Below are positions 10,682 through 23,478 of a stretch of 64,000 bases of DNA, in pieces. The DNA is from Drosophila pseudoobscura (lineage: Eukaryota > Arthropoda > Insecta > Diptera > Drosophilidae). The notes beneath the pieces were generated by a model. The model was not told the origin of the DNA and made no database searches. It worked only from the letters and a program-made list of their open reading frames with translations. The stretch is from positions 52,591,869 to 52,655,868 of the forward strand of contig NC_046683.1 of assembly GCF_009870125.1 (NCBI RefSeq), read 5' to 3'. How positions within the stretch are numbered: the first letter of the stretch is position 1; each line of letters begins with the position of its first letter. The translations under genes and the position numbers were made by a program.

Positions 10682-13600
10682 TTAGTTGACATAGGCCATG
10701 CCCGCGCCCTTGCGATCAAAGTGGCGGACGCGCACAAAGAGGAAGGCAGCGACTAGAGAGGCCACGGCCAGTACGAGGAGCAGCATCACCAAACCACCCA
10801 CGAAGCTAGGCACCGACATGCAGATGGTCTCGGCATCGGCGGAACGGGCTGACTGGATCACCACCGTCTCGTTGCTGGCATTGCTGTTGAGGGCAAAGTT
10901 GACGTCGCCCGGAGCCACCACCTGAATGATGCGGCTCGTGTTCACGTCCGTCATCTCCTGGGCATTGCGTTTGTAGATGCGCTGCGGCTTGACCACAATG
11001 TCCATGGTGTCGCGACGTCGGCGCACGCCCCTTAAGTCATCGAGACCCTCAACTGATCGCGGGCGTCCGCCCAGAGACACGAGATTGCCACCGGCACTGA
11101 GGTCATCCTTGCGCTTCACGGTGCTGTACTGTCCAGGCTGGCCGGGCAGTGGCGGAGGAGGCAGTCCCAGCTCGTTGCTGTTGGCCTGTGCCTGTTGGGG
11201 CGACTGGGAGCTGGCTGGGCCAGATCCTGGTCCTGCCGCAGAGTCAGCTGTGGGAACAGCGGAGGAGGTCTGGGCCTGGGGCGAGGGCACCACATCGGGC
11301 TGGTTCTCGGAGTACGCGCCGGTGGCATCGGAGGCGGGATGGCGAGGATCGGGATATGCTGCTGGGGGCAGACCGCCCAGGGCAAAGTCGTTGCGTTCGT
11401 ATGCCTCTGGAGGACCATACTCCTCCGACAGACCGTTGCCGCCCAACTGGGGCAGACCGTACTCGCCGCCGGGAAGGCCGGGACCGCACTTGGGCTCGGG
11501 GCAGTTGTAGCGGCACACCTGGATAACGCACTGGAAGTGGACGTTCATGGAGTCAGGGAACTTGAAAGCCTGGAAGTAGGCGAAGCTGACCACAGAGGCG
11601 GAGGGGCCGAAGTTCTTGATCTTCTGGAACTTGCTCATGATCTTTGGCCGGACAACGCAGCCGTTCTGGTCCACCAGCTGGATGGGGGCTCTCTTGCCGT
11701 CGTGGGCCACGCAGTTGCGGACGAGCATGTCGAACTTGTTCTCATCGTCCTTGATGGCCAGCACCATGGTCATTGTCTGACCGATCTTTACGATTCCAGA
11801 GACCTCAGAGGCCCATGGTCCTTTGCCCACTTGGATCTGCATCCAGCACTGGAGATTGTCGCCCAAGAAATTAGCCGTCACCGCGTGCAGCATGTCCACC
11901 TGGAAGGGCCTGAAGGTCACGGCCTTCTCGTAAAAGTCGTACCAGGTGCAGCGCAGCTTGCGGGCCTGATCCCACACCTCCTGCACATATGGATCGTACT
12001 GGATGATGATCGTGTTCTCTACGTAGCTGCCTGAGGGAGTGGGTGCACCATAGCCAGCCGCATTATGGTTGGCCGAGCTGGTCATGCCGCAGCTATTGAG
12101 GAAGATCTCGAAGGTGGCGCTCAGATGGCCAGTGCCTGGCTTGAGGTGCACGCAATGCGGATCGCTGTAGAAGCCCTTGGAGAAGATCATGCCGTAGAAG
12201 GGACGGTCGAACTCGATGTTCACCCGCATGTGGGTCTTCTCGCACTGCACCTGCAAGTGCTTGATCTGGGGACTGTCGTTGGTGCTGGCCAGCGGCCAGG
12301 CCTCCTCGGACAGGTCATTGGTGGCTCCAGTGCTCAGTGGCCCCTGTGGTGCGCCATAAATGGGCGCCGGCGGGCCATAGCCGGCTCTGTGTTCCAGTGG
12401 CAAAGCGGCGGATTCGATGTGTGAGGCATCGCCATGCACCGCCAGATGCTGTAAGGATAGAAAGATTGAGGATTAGTTGAATGTAAAAAAGAGATCGGAG
12501 CTTTCCTAACTGGAAGGAAATGATTTGAAAATTATAGATCTGTAATCCTCAGCCACTTCCTAAGCGTCAGCTCTTTCCCCATTTCAAAAATTGTACGCCA
12601 TACATAGATCTTTCTTTCGATTTGAGACTGGGGTGGGTTATGGCTCAGCTACCAGGATTGCGGAAAGCCCTCCTATTTACGAGTGTGTTGGGGCTGCAGC
12701 TTGTTAGCTTGTCTTACTTTTGCCATTTAATTGGATATGTGGGTTATGCAATCGGAATCGCAGCCAGAAACCGCAGAAAATCCCAAATTGTGTGCGACGA
12801 CATTTTGAAAGAAGCGACGCGAAGCGTTGAAAATTACATGACAGCTTAAATATTTTGAAATTAAATGGTTGCTGGAGCGGAGTGGCGTCGCGGGGGCTTG
12901 CTTACCAAATTGAAAGCATGACAGAGCTTGGCCCATTGCGTAAGACAAAAACCCACTGAAAGATGGCTCTCTCCACGCACAAGCCCTCCCCCCCGCCGCA
13001 CTCTCTTGGGGAGGGTGGGGAGGTAACTTCGGTTGTCACTTTCTTTCGTTTTCTTTTGGGGCTTTTTCCATTCCCGTTTCACATCTGGTTCATAATTTAA
13101 TGGATCTCTGGCTGCACACGGGAAGCGGATGTCTGTCTAGAGGAGACCCAACGAAAACCGAAAGTTAAAGCCAACACGATGACGGTGTGGATTTCGGTGG
13201 CTGCTGTTCGCCGTTGCCGTTGTCCACGCGTTGAGATGTCGTGAGATGATTTTGAAAGTGAAATGACCAAAGAAAAGCAAACAAACAACGAAACAACAAA
13301 CAACAAACAGAGACACCAAAAAAAACTTTGCTGTTTTTCTTTCTTTTTTCTTTTTTTTTTTTTTTTGGACATTCCACGCAATGCCAATGGAATGGAATGG
13401 AATGGATGGAGAGATATCTCTATCAATGGCAATATGCTCGTAAATATCGATTCTGTGGCCCCAACGATCGATCGTTTGCCCGATGTTCGGATGGCATTTG
13501 TAATCAGTTTTTTTTCTTCTCTCTTTCGATCGGACCGACGGACCGGGCATTTCACTCCCGGCCCGAAGAAAACACTGACAATAAATAAATAATAAAGCAA

Positions 13601-15071
13601 TCTCTGTGAATTAATGCGCTATAAACAAGAAAGTCAAAACTGGTACAAATCAGAGCATAACTGCAATTTCTTCGCCGCCTCGGCACCCCAGTACAACAGC
13701 ACCTCAGCACCAATGCCAGCAGCAGATCGGATCCGACCAGACACGCAGCTGCCTTGGCCATCATCATCTCCTTCGGCCAGTTGACCATCTCCACAGCGCC
13801 AGAGCAGAGCCATAGCTTCACAGACTGTCGGCCAGTGATTGCAGTGGCTAAATGGCGTGGAGTGGAGCATGTGTGTGTGTGTGTTTTCCATCGGGGGCCA
13901 GTGATTGATGCGCTTTAAATAACCCACTGATGTTTCGATTTACATGGCAGCCAATCCACAGAGAGAGATGGGGAGGGGGGGCGCGAGCGAGAAAACACTG
14001 TGTTTTGGGCATGCTTATCAATCGAAAGCGTGTAGGGGTCTGAGGCTTGGAGGCACCAAGAAATCAAACAAATGTATGGGCATTTCCTATATTGATTGAC
14101 AGCCTCCATAGATTGAGAGCTTTGCTGTAAGCTTCTGTCTAACTTTTCGCAGAAAGAAAAATATATAAATTATGAAATGGCTATTTACAATTTGAATATA
14201 GGATAAACTTCCCATGAAGATGATATTTTCATATCTGAATGAAAGTTGAACTTGAAAATATCCTACAATCTTTTGTCTTTCACGATTTTTCCACTGTACC
14301 TTCATATTCCTAGAGGTTATACTGTATTCTCTTAAGTCTTCATATAATTTCCCTCTCTCTCTCTGCTAGTATATGTCGGATTATTTCCAATCACTAATTG
14401 CAATGATTAGCAAACTGCCGTTCAATGCCAGCTGTTACATTTACCTCAGCACACTAAGCCTCAGCCTTGTCTAACCCTCACTTACTCTCAGACACCGACT
14501 GATATTGATCTGCCAGCAGAACCGCTATAGAGGTAGAGGCTCTCCCGTCCGATCGGATCGCAGACTCCGACTCTTCTGTCGGCACAGACCCAATCTATCA
14601 ATAGAGGCACACTCGCACTGATTTGCATTCGAATTGCTATTGATAAAACGGTAGTCGATTGAGTCGAAAGTGAAGAGATCCGCTATGGCTGTGGCCGGGC
14701 CGGGGCTCCACTGCATACGAAATGAGCTCGCGGCGGAGAACAGCCTCTGTCCCAGCCACAGCCGCAGCCGCAGCCGGCCTCGGCGCTCATGTCTCTTATA
14801 AAGTGGGCCACATCTCTGATCTTCCTCTATCGGACTCTAACTGTACAGCATTTGGCGTTTCCTAATTGAAATTATGCACAAGCATATTTGATTGCCATCG
14901 TAGAAATCCATCGAGTGGGTTGTAAAATCGATGGGTAAGGCTGTCACTTTCCACAGATCGGTTGGGATTGGTATTGGGATTGGGTTTGGGCTTGGGACTC
15001 ACCTTCGTGTTGAATATCAAGCAAAGAACTATGGCCAAGAGGCAACTGCGTCGCGTCAGGTGGTGTCCCAT
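10682..15071 (-). CDS. dyl: dusky-like type ZP-domain transmembrane protein
   Basis: Two coding exons, 15003-15071 (signal peptide) and 10682-12448, split by a 2554-bp intron in phase 0; 611 residues in total. The first 23 residues (MGHHLTRRS..., then a hydrophobic core) are a signal peptide. A ZP domain with regularly spaced cysteines spans about 85-350 (HLQVQCEKT to CRYNCPEPKC). A proline/glycine/serine-rich linker follows, then a furin-type RRRR site at about 499-502 and a single transmembrane helix at about 570-593 with a short basic tail. Such proteins are cleaved and laid down in the apical matrix that shapes denticles, bristles and wing cuticle. I call it dusky-like rather than dusky or miniature because its neighbours, including a THUMPD1 homologue, are Muller D genes. 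The subfamily call is less sure than the ZP call. Confidence 0.75.
12449..15002 (-). other. intron 1 of the ZP gene
   Basis: Donor GAAG|GTGAGT and acceptor CTTACAG|CAT. It holds poly-T/poly-A tracts (about 13320-13370), an (AATGG)n-like stretch near 13383-13410 and a TATAAA near 14798 on the plus strand. No coding exon was recognised. The length and lineage of candidate sites suggest regulatory DNA, but nothing here is decisive. Confidence 0.5.
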
Positions 15072-15360
15072 TTTGATCTGGTTCTATGTGTGTGGTGTTC
15101 TCTGTTGAAATTGAAATTCCAAATTGGCGATTTGGAACCCAACAAAAAAGTTATCTATATTTTTTTTTTTTGTGTTTGCTTCTTCTTCCTACGGCGCGGA
15201 CAGCTCTTTGTGGCTTTCTTCACTCCGTCGTTGTGGTGGATGTTGCCTCTCGTTGTTTCTGCAAGAAAAGAAAGGGGAACAAGGGTAAACAATGCTGCAG
15301 AATTGCTTTTCAGATTTGCATACGAAGATATTTTTGAGGCCATTCAATTGCCGTGGTAGG

Positions 15361-15395
15361 CTGTTAACAGAGGGGGTTAACGTTAACGTTAACAG
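15361..15395. promoter_or_regulatory. GTTAAC cluster, candidate Shavenbaby sites
   Basis: CTGTTAACAG palindrome at 15361-15370, three tandem GTTAAC units at 15376-15393, and a final TAACAG at 15390-15395. CNGTTA (reverse TAACNG) is the core recognised by Ovo/Shavenbaby, a known activator of ZP cuticle genes. It lies about 290 bp upstream of the signal-peptide ATG. Further single cores occur near 16073, 17206, 19598 and 26139. Confidence 0.35.
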
Positions 15396-16306
15396 CTGAG
15401 TGGAAGCTGCCAAATGGGAGCTGAGCTTTCCTCAAACTTTATTCACAGAAAAAAAATAAAGCCACAGTTATATTTGAAGTGCTATTCAAACTCGAGTTAA
15501 GGGTTATTTTCCGCTTTCTTTGGTTAGATAATATCACTATTTCCACTATTTAATTATGCAAAAATCTAACAGCCAGCCAGCTGCACCCTGTATCTACATA
15601 TGGATGTCAGTCAGCAGCAGCCGCAGCCGCAGCCTGACTTTATGGCCATCATTAAGCACCAAAATTAATAGCAACAATTGCCACTTTTCATGTCAGATGA
15701 CACGCACAGACACACAGACTCACAGATGCACACACACTAACAAAAAGAAAGAGCAGACACACACACAAACACACACACAGCTGCATTTTATGTAAAGCAC
15801 AAATGAAAACTCGCGCGCACCAAACAGGAACCACTTTCTATTTTCACTATAACAGTACTCTGCGATCGGCACAGCCAGAGCCACAGACAGCCAAAAGAAA
15901 CGCCAACGCATTCGGTCGGTCTCTGTCTCTGTCTCTGGTTTTCCACACGGTGGCTGCACTTTATGGCCAGGCCCATTAATTTTTCGAGTGTTTTCTCGGG
16001 CCTTACTTTTACAGTTGCCCAACAGTGGAGTAGCCTAGCATTACATTCCGCCTAACAGTCGCTGTTAACATTGGACTACTCCGACTTCTACTCCGACTCT
16101 GGCTCCGACTCTGACTCCGACTCCGATTTCAGCTCCGACGGTGGTGGTGCGCCTGCGTCTGAGTGCCGCTAAAGACTGACAGCTTTCACACAGCTTAAGG
16201 CTGAAGCTGCTGCGCGCTGCTTTTGGAAAAGTAAGCGGTATGGTATGGTATCGGTGGCGTCTCGGTCTCGTCTCTGCCCCAGCGAACGCATTTCACTTGC
16301 CGCCAG

Positions 16307-16310
<4 letters not shown>

Positions 16311-16352
<42 letters not shown>

Positions 16353-16380
16353 GCAGCAGCAGCAGCAGAAGCAGCAGCAG
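16311..16380 (+). repeat. (CAG)n microsatellite
   Basis: Forty bases of pure GCA/CAG repeat, followed by an interrupted stretch to 16380. It is in non-coding DNA as far as I can see; the polyQ, polyA and polyC frames across it have no conserved flanks. Confidence 0.9.
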
Positions 16381-19300
16381 CGGCTGGGGCAGCATTTGGT
16401 TTCTTCTTTTTTTGGCCTTTGGTGAATGTTGTTGCCTGGCAGTTTTACTTTTACAGATGGATGGCAACAGTTGGAGCATATTGCACGGCTCTTAGTTTCA
16501 ACTACCAACTCCACACATAGTTCCACAGTACCACAGTTGACTCCCCAACTCTTCTTCTCAGCACAAAACACATGTAAATGGGCTTTTAACAAGCCTTGGC
16601 CATAAAATACGAGCCACAGCAGACGGCCAACCAAGAGCTGGGAGACGGGAATTGGAGTCGGGAGTGTAAACCGGCTTGCTGGCGTTGAGCAAGTGTACTA
16701 TTAACCCACTGAAACAGTAACGGACACCACAAACTTGCCGTCAAATGTTTTGTGCGGGGGGATCCGTGGGGAGTGGGGAGTGGGTAGGAGGAGTAGGAGA
16801 GATATCCATCAGACTTCAGTTGGAATTGACTTGAACCCTACATACAGCTGATGATCGGATTATGCAATCTTCTTTGCTTCTTTTCTCCTTATCTCTTTAC
16901 AGTTTTTCTCTGCAGTAAAGTGCATGCTTGTCCTCTCTCATTCCAAACAGCAGCTTAGAATCTTATGTATGAATTACAGTAAAAACGAATGAGCTGGTAA
17001 CTCTCTCTCTCTCTCTCCTTCTCTCACTCTAGAACTTTATATGAATGAGAGGGTCACTCCCTTTTTGAGTCCTCTCTCTTACTCAGCCTTGAACAAGAAC
17101 GAGCTTTACGTTCTTATTGGCCTGTCTCCCTCTCTTTCCGAGCAGCTCTGACACGATCATTCTTGTTGGTGTGGCTGTGGCTGTGGCTCTGGCTTGCTTC
17201 TTTAACAGTTAACTACGAGTATTTATAGGTTATTTACGACTACTAATATTTTCCCTGACTCACTTTCTTCTTCCCCTGCAAATGGCCTGGAGATTTGCAT
17301 ATAAAACTAGAAATCTTTTGGCAATTAGCGGAAAAAGGCAGGCGAAATTTTTCGGCGGTGGCAAGAGTATTCTCTGCTAATTGCTGGCACCCGAACAAAT
17401 TCCTTATCAAGCGACTTCAATCGCAGACAAAGAAGACACAAATTTTTCTTCCGAAACTGATGGAGCTTGTTTATAATGCTCATTGTTGTAGTTTTTGTTG
17501 TTGCTGTTGTTATGTGTAACTGCCAAATGGAATTGTTTATTGTTGCTGTTTGGCAAGTGAAAGTTTTTCTTCGCTGGAGATCTCAGTGTCTCTCTCTCTC
17601 TCTCTCTCTCCCTCTCTCTGTGTGTCTCTGGGTCTCCCTCACATGCTCATACACTGTCCGACGACGACAGTCTTCTTCCTCTGAGAGATGCCGCATATAA
17701 GGGCATTATTTCTTGGCCTCTGCTTTTGTCTTGTTTCCTTTTTTAATTAACACAATAAAATTATTTGCTCACACTCGAAAGAAATCTCTTCTCTGTTTGT
17801 GCGGCGCGAGAAGGTGCCACTTTTGTTTTCAACTAATTAGTTTACGATCCTCGGGGTTCAGCATTTTTCATTTATTTCTCCCCCCCCCCTCCGTGCGCCA
17901 TATCTACCTCGTAGGCATATTTACGAGTGCCTAATACTAGTAGTATCTGTGGGGCAGCAGGCAAACATTAAATCATGTGAAAAGTGCCCGCGCCGCGACG
18001 CTGCAAGTGAAAATTCAATGAAAAGTTGTTGTCTCTGCGCGGAAAGTTGCAAGCAGCACGCTGCAGGCTGCCGAAGGGGCAGAAGCGGTTCAGCTCAGTT
18101 GTCTCCGCCGATGTCTCCAATTGATTGAATGACAATGCGTGACGCTGGTCACAACTGGTCCACTCTGGAAACTAGGTGAACCACTGCACTCACATAACTC
18201 CTAGTAGATCTCCACTACACTCCACTCCACTCGGACCGAGAGCGAGCTCGTTCTAATTCTTGGTAATTTACGTGGCTTCGAGCTGTGTACATAGATACAG
18301 ATCCCAGTCCCGATCCCAACCCCCTATGTATTTTGATGAGCCGGATATCGATACGAATCGTGGATGGATTTCGATTGTTAATGATCGGGCACCAAGGATT
18401 TGAATAGCCCACATTAAAGCACGACATTTCCTGCTGTGTAAGTCCAATGCGAAGAAACCAGTAATTTATCAAATCAAATAAAACAGCATGTAAAGCTGTA
18501 CTTTTGCTCTCATTTTCTATGGATAAACTAGTTCAATGAAAGCTCAGCCAGATATGATATTCTTTCCAGTTAAATGACATTCATAGCGTTTGCCTAGCTC
18601 CATGAACTAGTTTATATTCAAAAGCTTCTCCTCCTATTCACACTAGGCTTTGTTTCGGTTTTCTTTATTTCCATCAAACCCGAAATTTCCATATAAGGAC
18701 AACTTTCCTTAGAGCCTCGCGTGGCATTCATTGACATCGAATGTCAATTAAAAGAAAACGAAAATGCATTTAATGCCTCGGACAAGTAATTATTTATCCA
18801 TGCGTTCAATGCGTTGCGTTGGATTTTTTTTTTTTGCTGGTGCTGTTTTTGTTTTTGGCATTTGCCAAAACGACTTCGTTAAGTCCATTAATTTAATTGA
18901 ACGCTTTCACAAATCCCCCGTCGAAGCTAAAGCTCCCGCTCCGAGCAGTGGCTGGCGTCCAGTCTCCAGGGGCCGGGGGCCGGCCTCTCCAGCATACTAC
19001 ATGGATATAGATATATGTCTGTATGTCTTTATACAAATCTTTTTGGATATTTGTCTAAGGTTATTAATTGAGTAGCTGACAAATTCGTTTTTGGGGAGGG
19101 GGAGAGTTCGACATGCCTGATGGCGGTTAGATGATGAGCTGGAACTGGGAGCGGCTTGAACCTCAAATATTATTATTGACAAAAAAAAACAGAATTTGTT
19201 GTTTCGTTTTCGGAATGTTTTCGGATCGATTTGCGGCTGGTAAAAGTTTCACTTGCAGATGTGCTGTGCGTCTCGGTGTCTGTCTGTGCATTTTTGGAAC

Positions 19301-22300
19301 GTGTCTGCTGCCGCTGCTTTTCATACGCGTACCGCCCCTCGTTGCCACTCGACTCGATGTCATTTTTGTGGTCGTTTGCAGCCGTAAGTGATCGATATTA
19401 TTTGCCATTGTGGCATAGAAATTGAAGCCCAGTCCCCCACAGCACCAGACCACAGCATGCGTAATTAACTACACATGCCCATGCCCCCGGTCGAATCACG
19501 AGGTTCCACTCTCGTATCGGATGCTGTGAAAGTGAAATTCATTCGACAGCAAACAGCAAGAGCAGCACAAGAAGGAGAAGGCCAAGAAAAAGCGCAAAAA
19601 TGTTAACAGCCGCTGAAGGTTTTTTTTTTTGTTTTGTCGTCTTCTCTGTCTTGTAAAAGGGGCAATTTATCACCGAGAGTATCCGAGTGCTCCAGTGTGT
19701 GGTGTGCCTCGGTTCAGTCGCTTTTTATAGTTATTAAGTAACTTTTTTTCTTACAGATCATCAAATGCCAGCAGTAGCAGGGAAAAACGCTTGACTTTGA
19801 CGTGTCTGAATGTTGAAAGGTATTTTTCGGATGATACGTGGTTTGCTTTTTTCGCTTGGCTTAGCTAATTCAATTTTCAGCTTTCAAACTGTTTCAGTTT
19901 GGAGTTTTTGACTGGTAATTGCCTATAAATGGGATTTATTTTGGGTCAATTTTGTCATACGTATGCGTAATATTGTCTAACAATTGAGATTATTATGAAA
20001 GTAATTGATAGTTTTATATACCTTTACACTCGCTTAAGAGGGAGCACTTTCCAACTCTAAGTCCATACAATGTACTAATCTCTCCCCTATATCCTTTTCC
20101 CATGCATAAACAAAAGAGTTAGGCAACAAACTTTTTGCGTGCAAAAGCCCGCATTGTAATTTCCACTCTCACACCCATGTCCGTGGGGCATACTGGCGAT
20201 AAGCGAGGCCATTTTGTCCGGGCATTATGTAAAATAGAGCAAACAATTAATTTTCTATGCTCCAGTTTTTGGCGACAAGGCGACAATTAAAAGACAAACC
20301 CGCGATAAGGCGCAGGCGCAGGCACCCGCAGACGCAGACGCAGTCCAGGCCCCCGGGGCACTGTCTGACTCGCAAATGAAAGTAAATTGTTGCATGCCAC
20401 ACCACACCACACCACAGTCCTCTCTTCCCCTACTTCGACGGCATTCCATTCACTTTGTTATTTTTTGTATCATTTTTTAGTTTCTGCGAAGTTTTCCAAC
20501 CGTGCCTCTCGCATGTGCGTACAAAATGATAACGCAATTTATCGCAAAATAGGGAAAGTGAAATTAGAAATGGGCACCGCGAGCGATTTGCATATGTAGG
20601 TGATCTGTGGCAGCACACACAGAGAGAGAGAGAGAGGGAGAGGGAGAGGGAGAGAAGGTATTGTATAGGAAATGATAAGTGAGGCAATTGCAAAAAGAAA
20701 GGAAACCATAGGGGTGGTTGGGGGCACTCCCCGAAAGGAATTGTAATTGCTGAAATGGCTTGGAGCTGAGGGAATTTCTTGTATTTGTTTGCATGGTATT
20801 CAGTGCCTTGTAAGAAGTCTTCTCCAAGACAAAAAACACTCCATATAAAAGGTAGAAGCATATTAGTACATGGTCCTTCTATGGACACAAAACCCGCCTT
20901 TTTAAATACAAAATGGGAACATTTTTCAGGCTTCTTAAGACTTTTTTGAGTAGTGGAAGAAGTTTTTTTCTCCAGCCTGTCTGGAAGATCTCTTTCCCAC
21001 TCCAATGGGCTTTACACTTGAATTTCCCCCCTAAATTCGCATTGAACCATGTCCTCAGACTCCTGGCCAAAGAATTCCCGTTAGCTGTTGACCATTTCCG
21101 TTGCGTGAACATCAGAAAAAATGACACAGAAAGTGCCGAAAAATGCAGAAACAACGACCGACAACCCCTCCATGGAGATTATTAGTGGAATTAGTGGACT
21201 GGCAAAAAAGTGCCGTTAGCCAGGATCAGCGGTACAGATAAAGCAACGGGAAACAAGACAATTAACATATTCCACAATTGTCCCGCCTCTCCCCACCACG
21301 CCCCTGTCCCTGGGCATTGGAGTGGCATGAGGGGGCACTGTAGTTCCTGCTTGGTTTTCATTCCTTTTTTTGGCCATTTCCCTTGTACTTTCCATTTCTT
21401 TTAACTGTAAACGCGAAATTCGCTTTAGCTCCAGTTGCAAGGAAGCAGCGAGGCATGCCGCACACACAACGGAGAGGGAAGAGGGGGGATCTGAGACCAT
21501 TGAATGGGCAGAAGAACCGGTTACCCCCATCTGAGCAGCACAGTGCAATGTGCAGCGCCCAACGAAAGTAAAAACTCAAGGGCTTGCACTTTCTGCCCAA
21601 GCAGTCCGTCCGGTCCGGTCTCCATTTAATCGAAAGAGATGGGGCGACGTCCAATGCCGCAAAGAAAGAGACGGCAAAAGAAAGCAAGGCAATCAAGAAA
21701 CGTGGCAGCCGGAGGGGGGGGGGGGGGCTGGGCCATCTGAGGCATGCCATATCCTCTACTTGCAACGCATCGTTAGCCGAAGTCGAGTCAAAGTCGGGGA
21801 CTGAGACTGTGACTGAGACTGAGGAGAAGTTGCAGTTGCAAGTAGAAGCCCAGGCTGTAGTTTCTGTGGCACTGTTGCACTCTCGAAGTTGGAGCTGAAG
21901 CGGTTGCCGTTGCCGTTGCCATTGCCGAAGCAAAAGCCAAAGCCAAAGCCAAAGCCGGTTGCATTTTGCTCTGAAATAATTAGTGACCCAATTTCGGTGC
22001 TGCGCTGCGGCTGTCGCCACACGGAGCGGCATGTTCCGCTTGCCTGAACGGCGACTCGCAGCGTTGCAAGCAAATTGTTGGGCGCTCTCTGTGGTGTTGG
22101 CGTATTTTGTGGCATGCATGCAAAGAAAGTGGTTTTCATTTCTTTTCAGCACACACCGCACTCTCGTTTGGCTTCTCGACTCGTACTCGAAATGCGGCTC
22201 AATCAAAAAAATCGAAATACGAAAAATACGAACTACGAACAGATCTACGACCAACCGACCGACCAACCGACCGACCGCCCGCCCATTGATCTCACTGATT

Positions 22301-23456
22301 TTCCATGATTTTCTTGATATTTTCAAATCAACTTTGATTGCGGCTAATGAAGAGCTCTTGGCGGCAGCACAGCACAACAAAGAGCTGCAGATGGAGATGG
22401 AGATGTTGATGGATTCGAGTGGATTGATTCGAGTACTCGGAATAGATGGTGCCAAATGGGGTTTTGTGTTCCGATATGAACAAGCCGACAATTGTCTGGG
22501 GGGGGTGACTGGCTGGGCTGGCTGGGCTTTCAAGGGTTACGAGAGCTGCTGACAAAGGAAAATGGAAAGAAATCAAATTGAAATTCAATTGAAAATTATT
22601 CACAGAATAATACGAATATGAAAAGCACTTTGTGGTCGCTCTGATTAGAGAAACTCAGCAACAAAATGAGATGGAAAATGTATGAACTGTGGAAGGTCAC
22701 ATCAAAAGGCGGTTTTGTGTTTGGGGAGGGGTATTTGCTTGGGATCTTGTTCAAATAGTTATCTAGAGCTAATCATATATTAAATGATGTTTTATTCCAT
22801 TCGAATCCATTGCTATTCCAAATTCTTTTCTAATTTGTGCCTGCTGTTGCATGAAAAATCTCTTTTTCGGAAAAAAAACCCCTTTGGCTGCCAATGAAAG
22901 TTTGTTTTCTGGTTTTTCTTTCAATATTTTCTTTCTGTTTGCCTGCCTGACATTTTCACGCTGCCATGGAAAAACTGCGTGAAAATTGCAGAAGGCGGCG
23001 AGACAATTGCCGTTAATTTGAGATTGTCGCCAAGTTCCAGAGACAGTCTCAGTCGCAGTCGCCATCCCAGAGGCCGAAACAGAGTCAGAGCCAGTGGCAG
23101 TGGCAGTGGCAGAGACAGAGATCTTGGAGATCTCGGGGATCTGAGAGTGAGCTTGCTGCAATAGAAACCAGTAATTATGGCAGCAAGTGGCCCAGCTTCT
23201 TTCACTATGAGAATGTATCTCTGTGCGCGCTGTGCATCTGTGTGTATTAGTGTGTGTGTCTGTGTGGAATCAATTAAAAGTATTGGCAGGCGCTATGTTT
23301 GGGCAGCGATGACAAGTGGCAATGGCACACACGGCGTATGAGCAATGTCTGCAGCAGCAACAGCAACAGCAACAGCAACCCACTTGGCTAAAGGCATCAG
23401 CGCGCGTGCTGACTGCCAGAGATACACAGACGCAAGTATCTGCAGATTGCATCTAA

Positions 23457-23478
23457 GTGTGTGTGTGTGTGTGTGTGT
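23457..23478 (+). repeat. (TG)n microsatellite
   Basis: Uninterrupted GT dinucleotide repeat of about eleven units in the gene-poor region. Confidence 0.9.

Noticed and set aside
18645-18670. ACTAGGCTTTGT string resembling part of a known fly microRNA (miR-282-like)
   Set aside because: Only about 12 bases agree and no hairpin partner arm is visible nearby.
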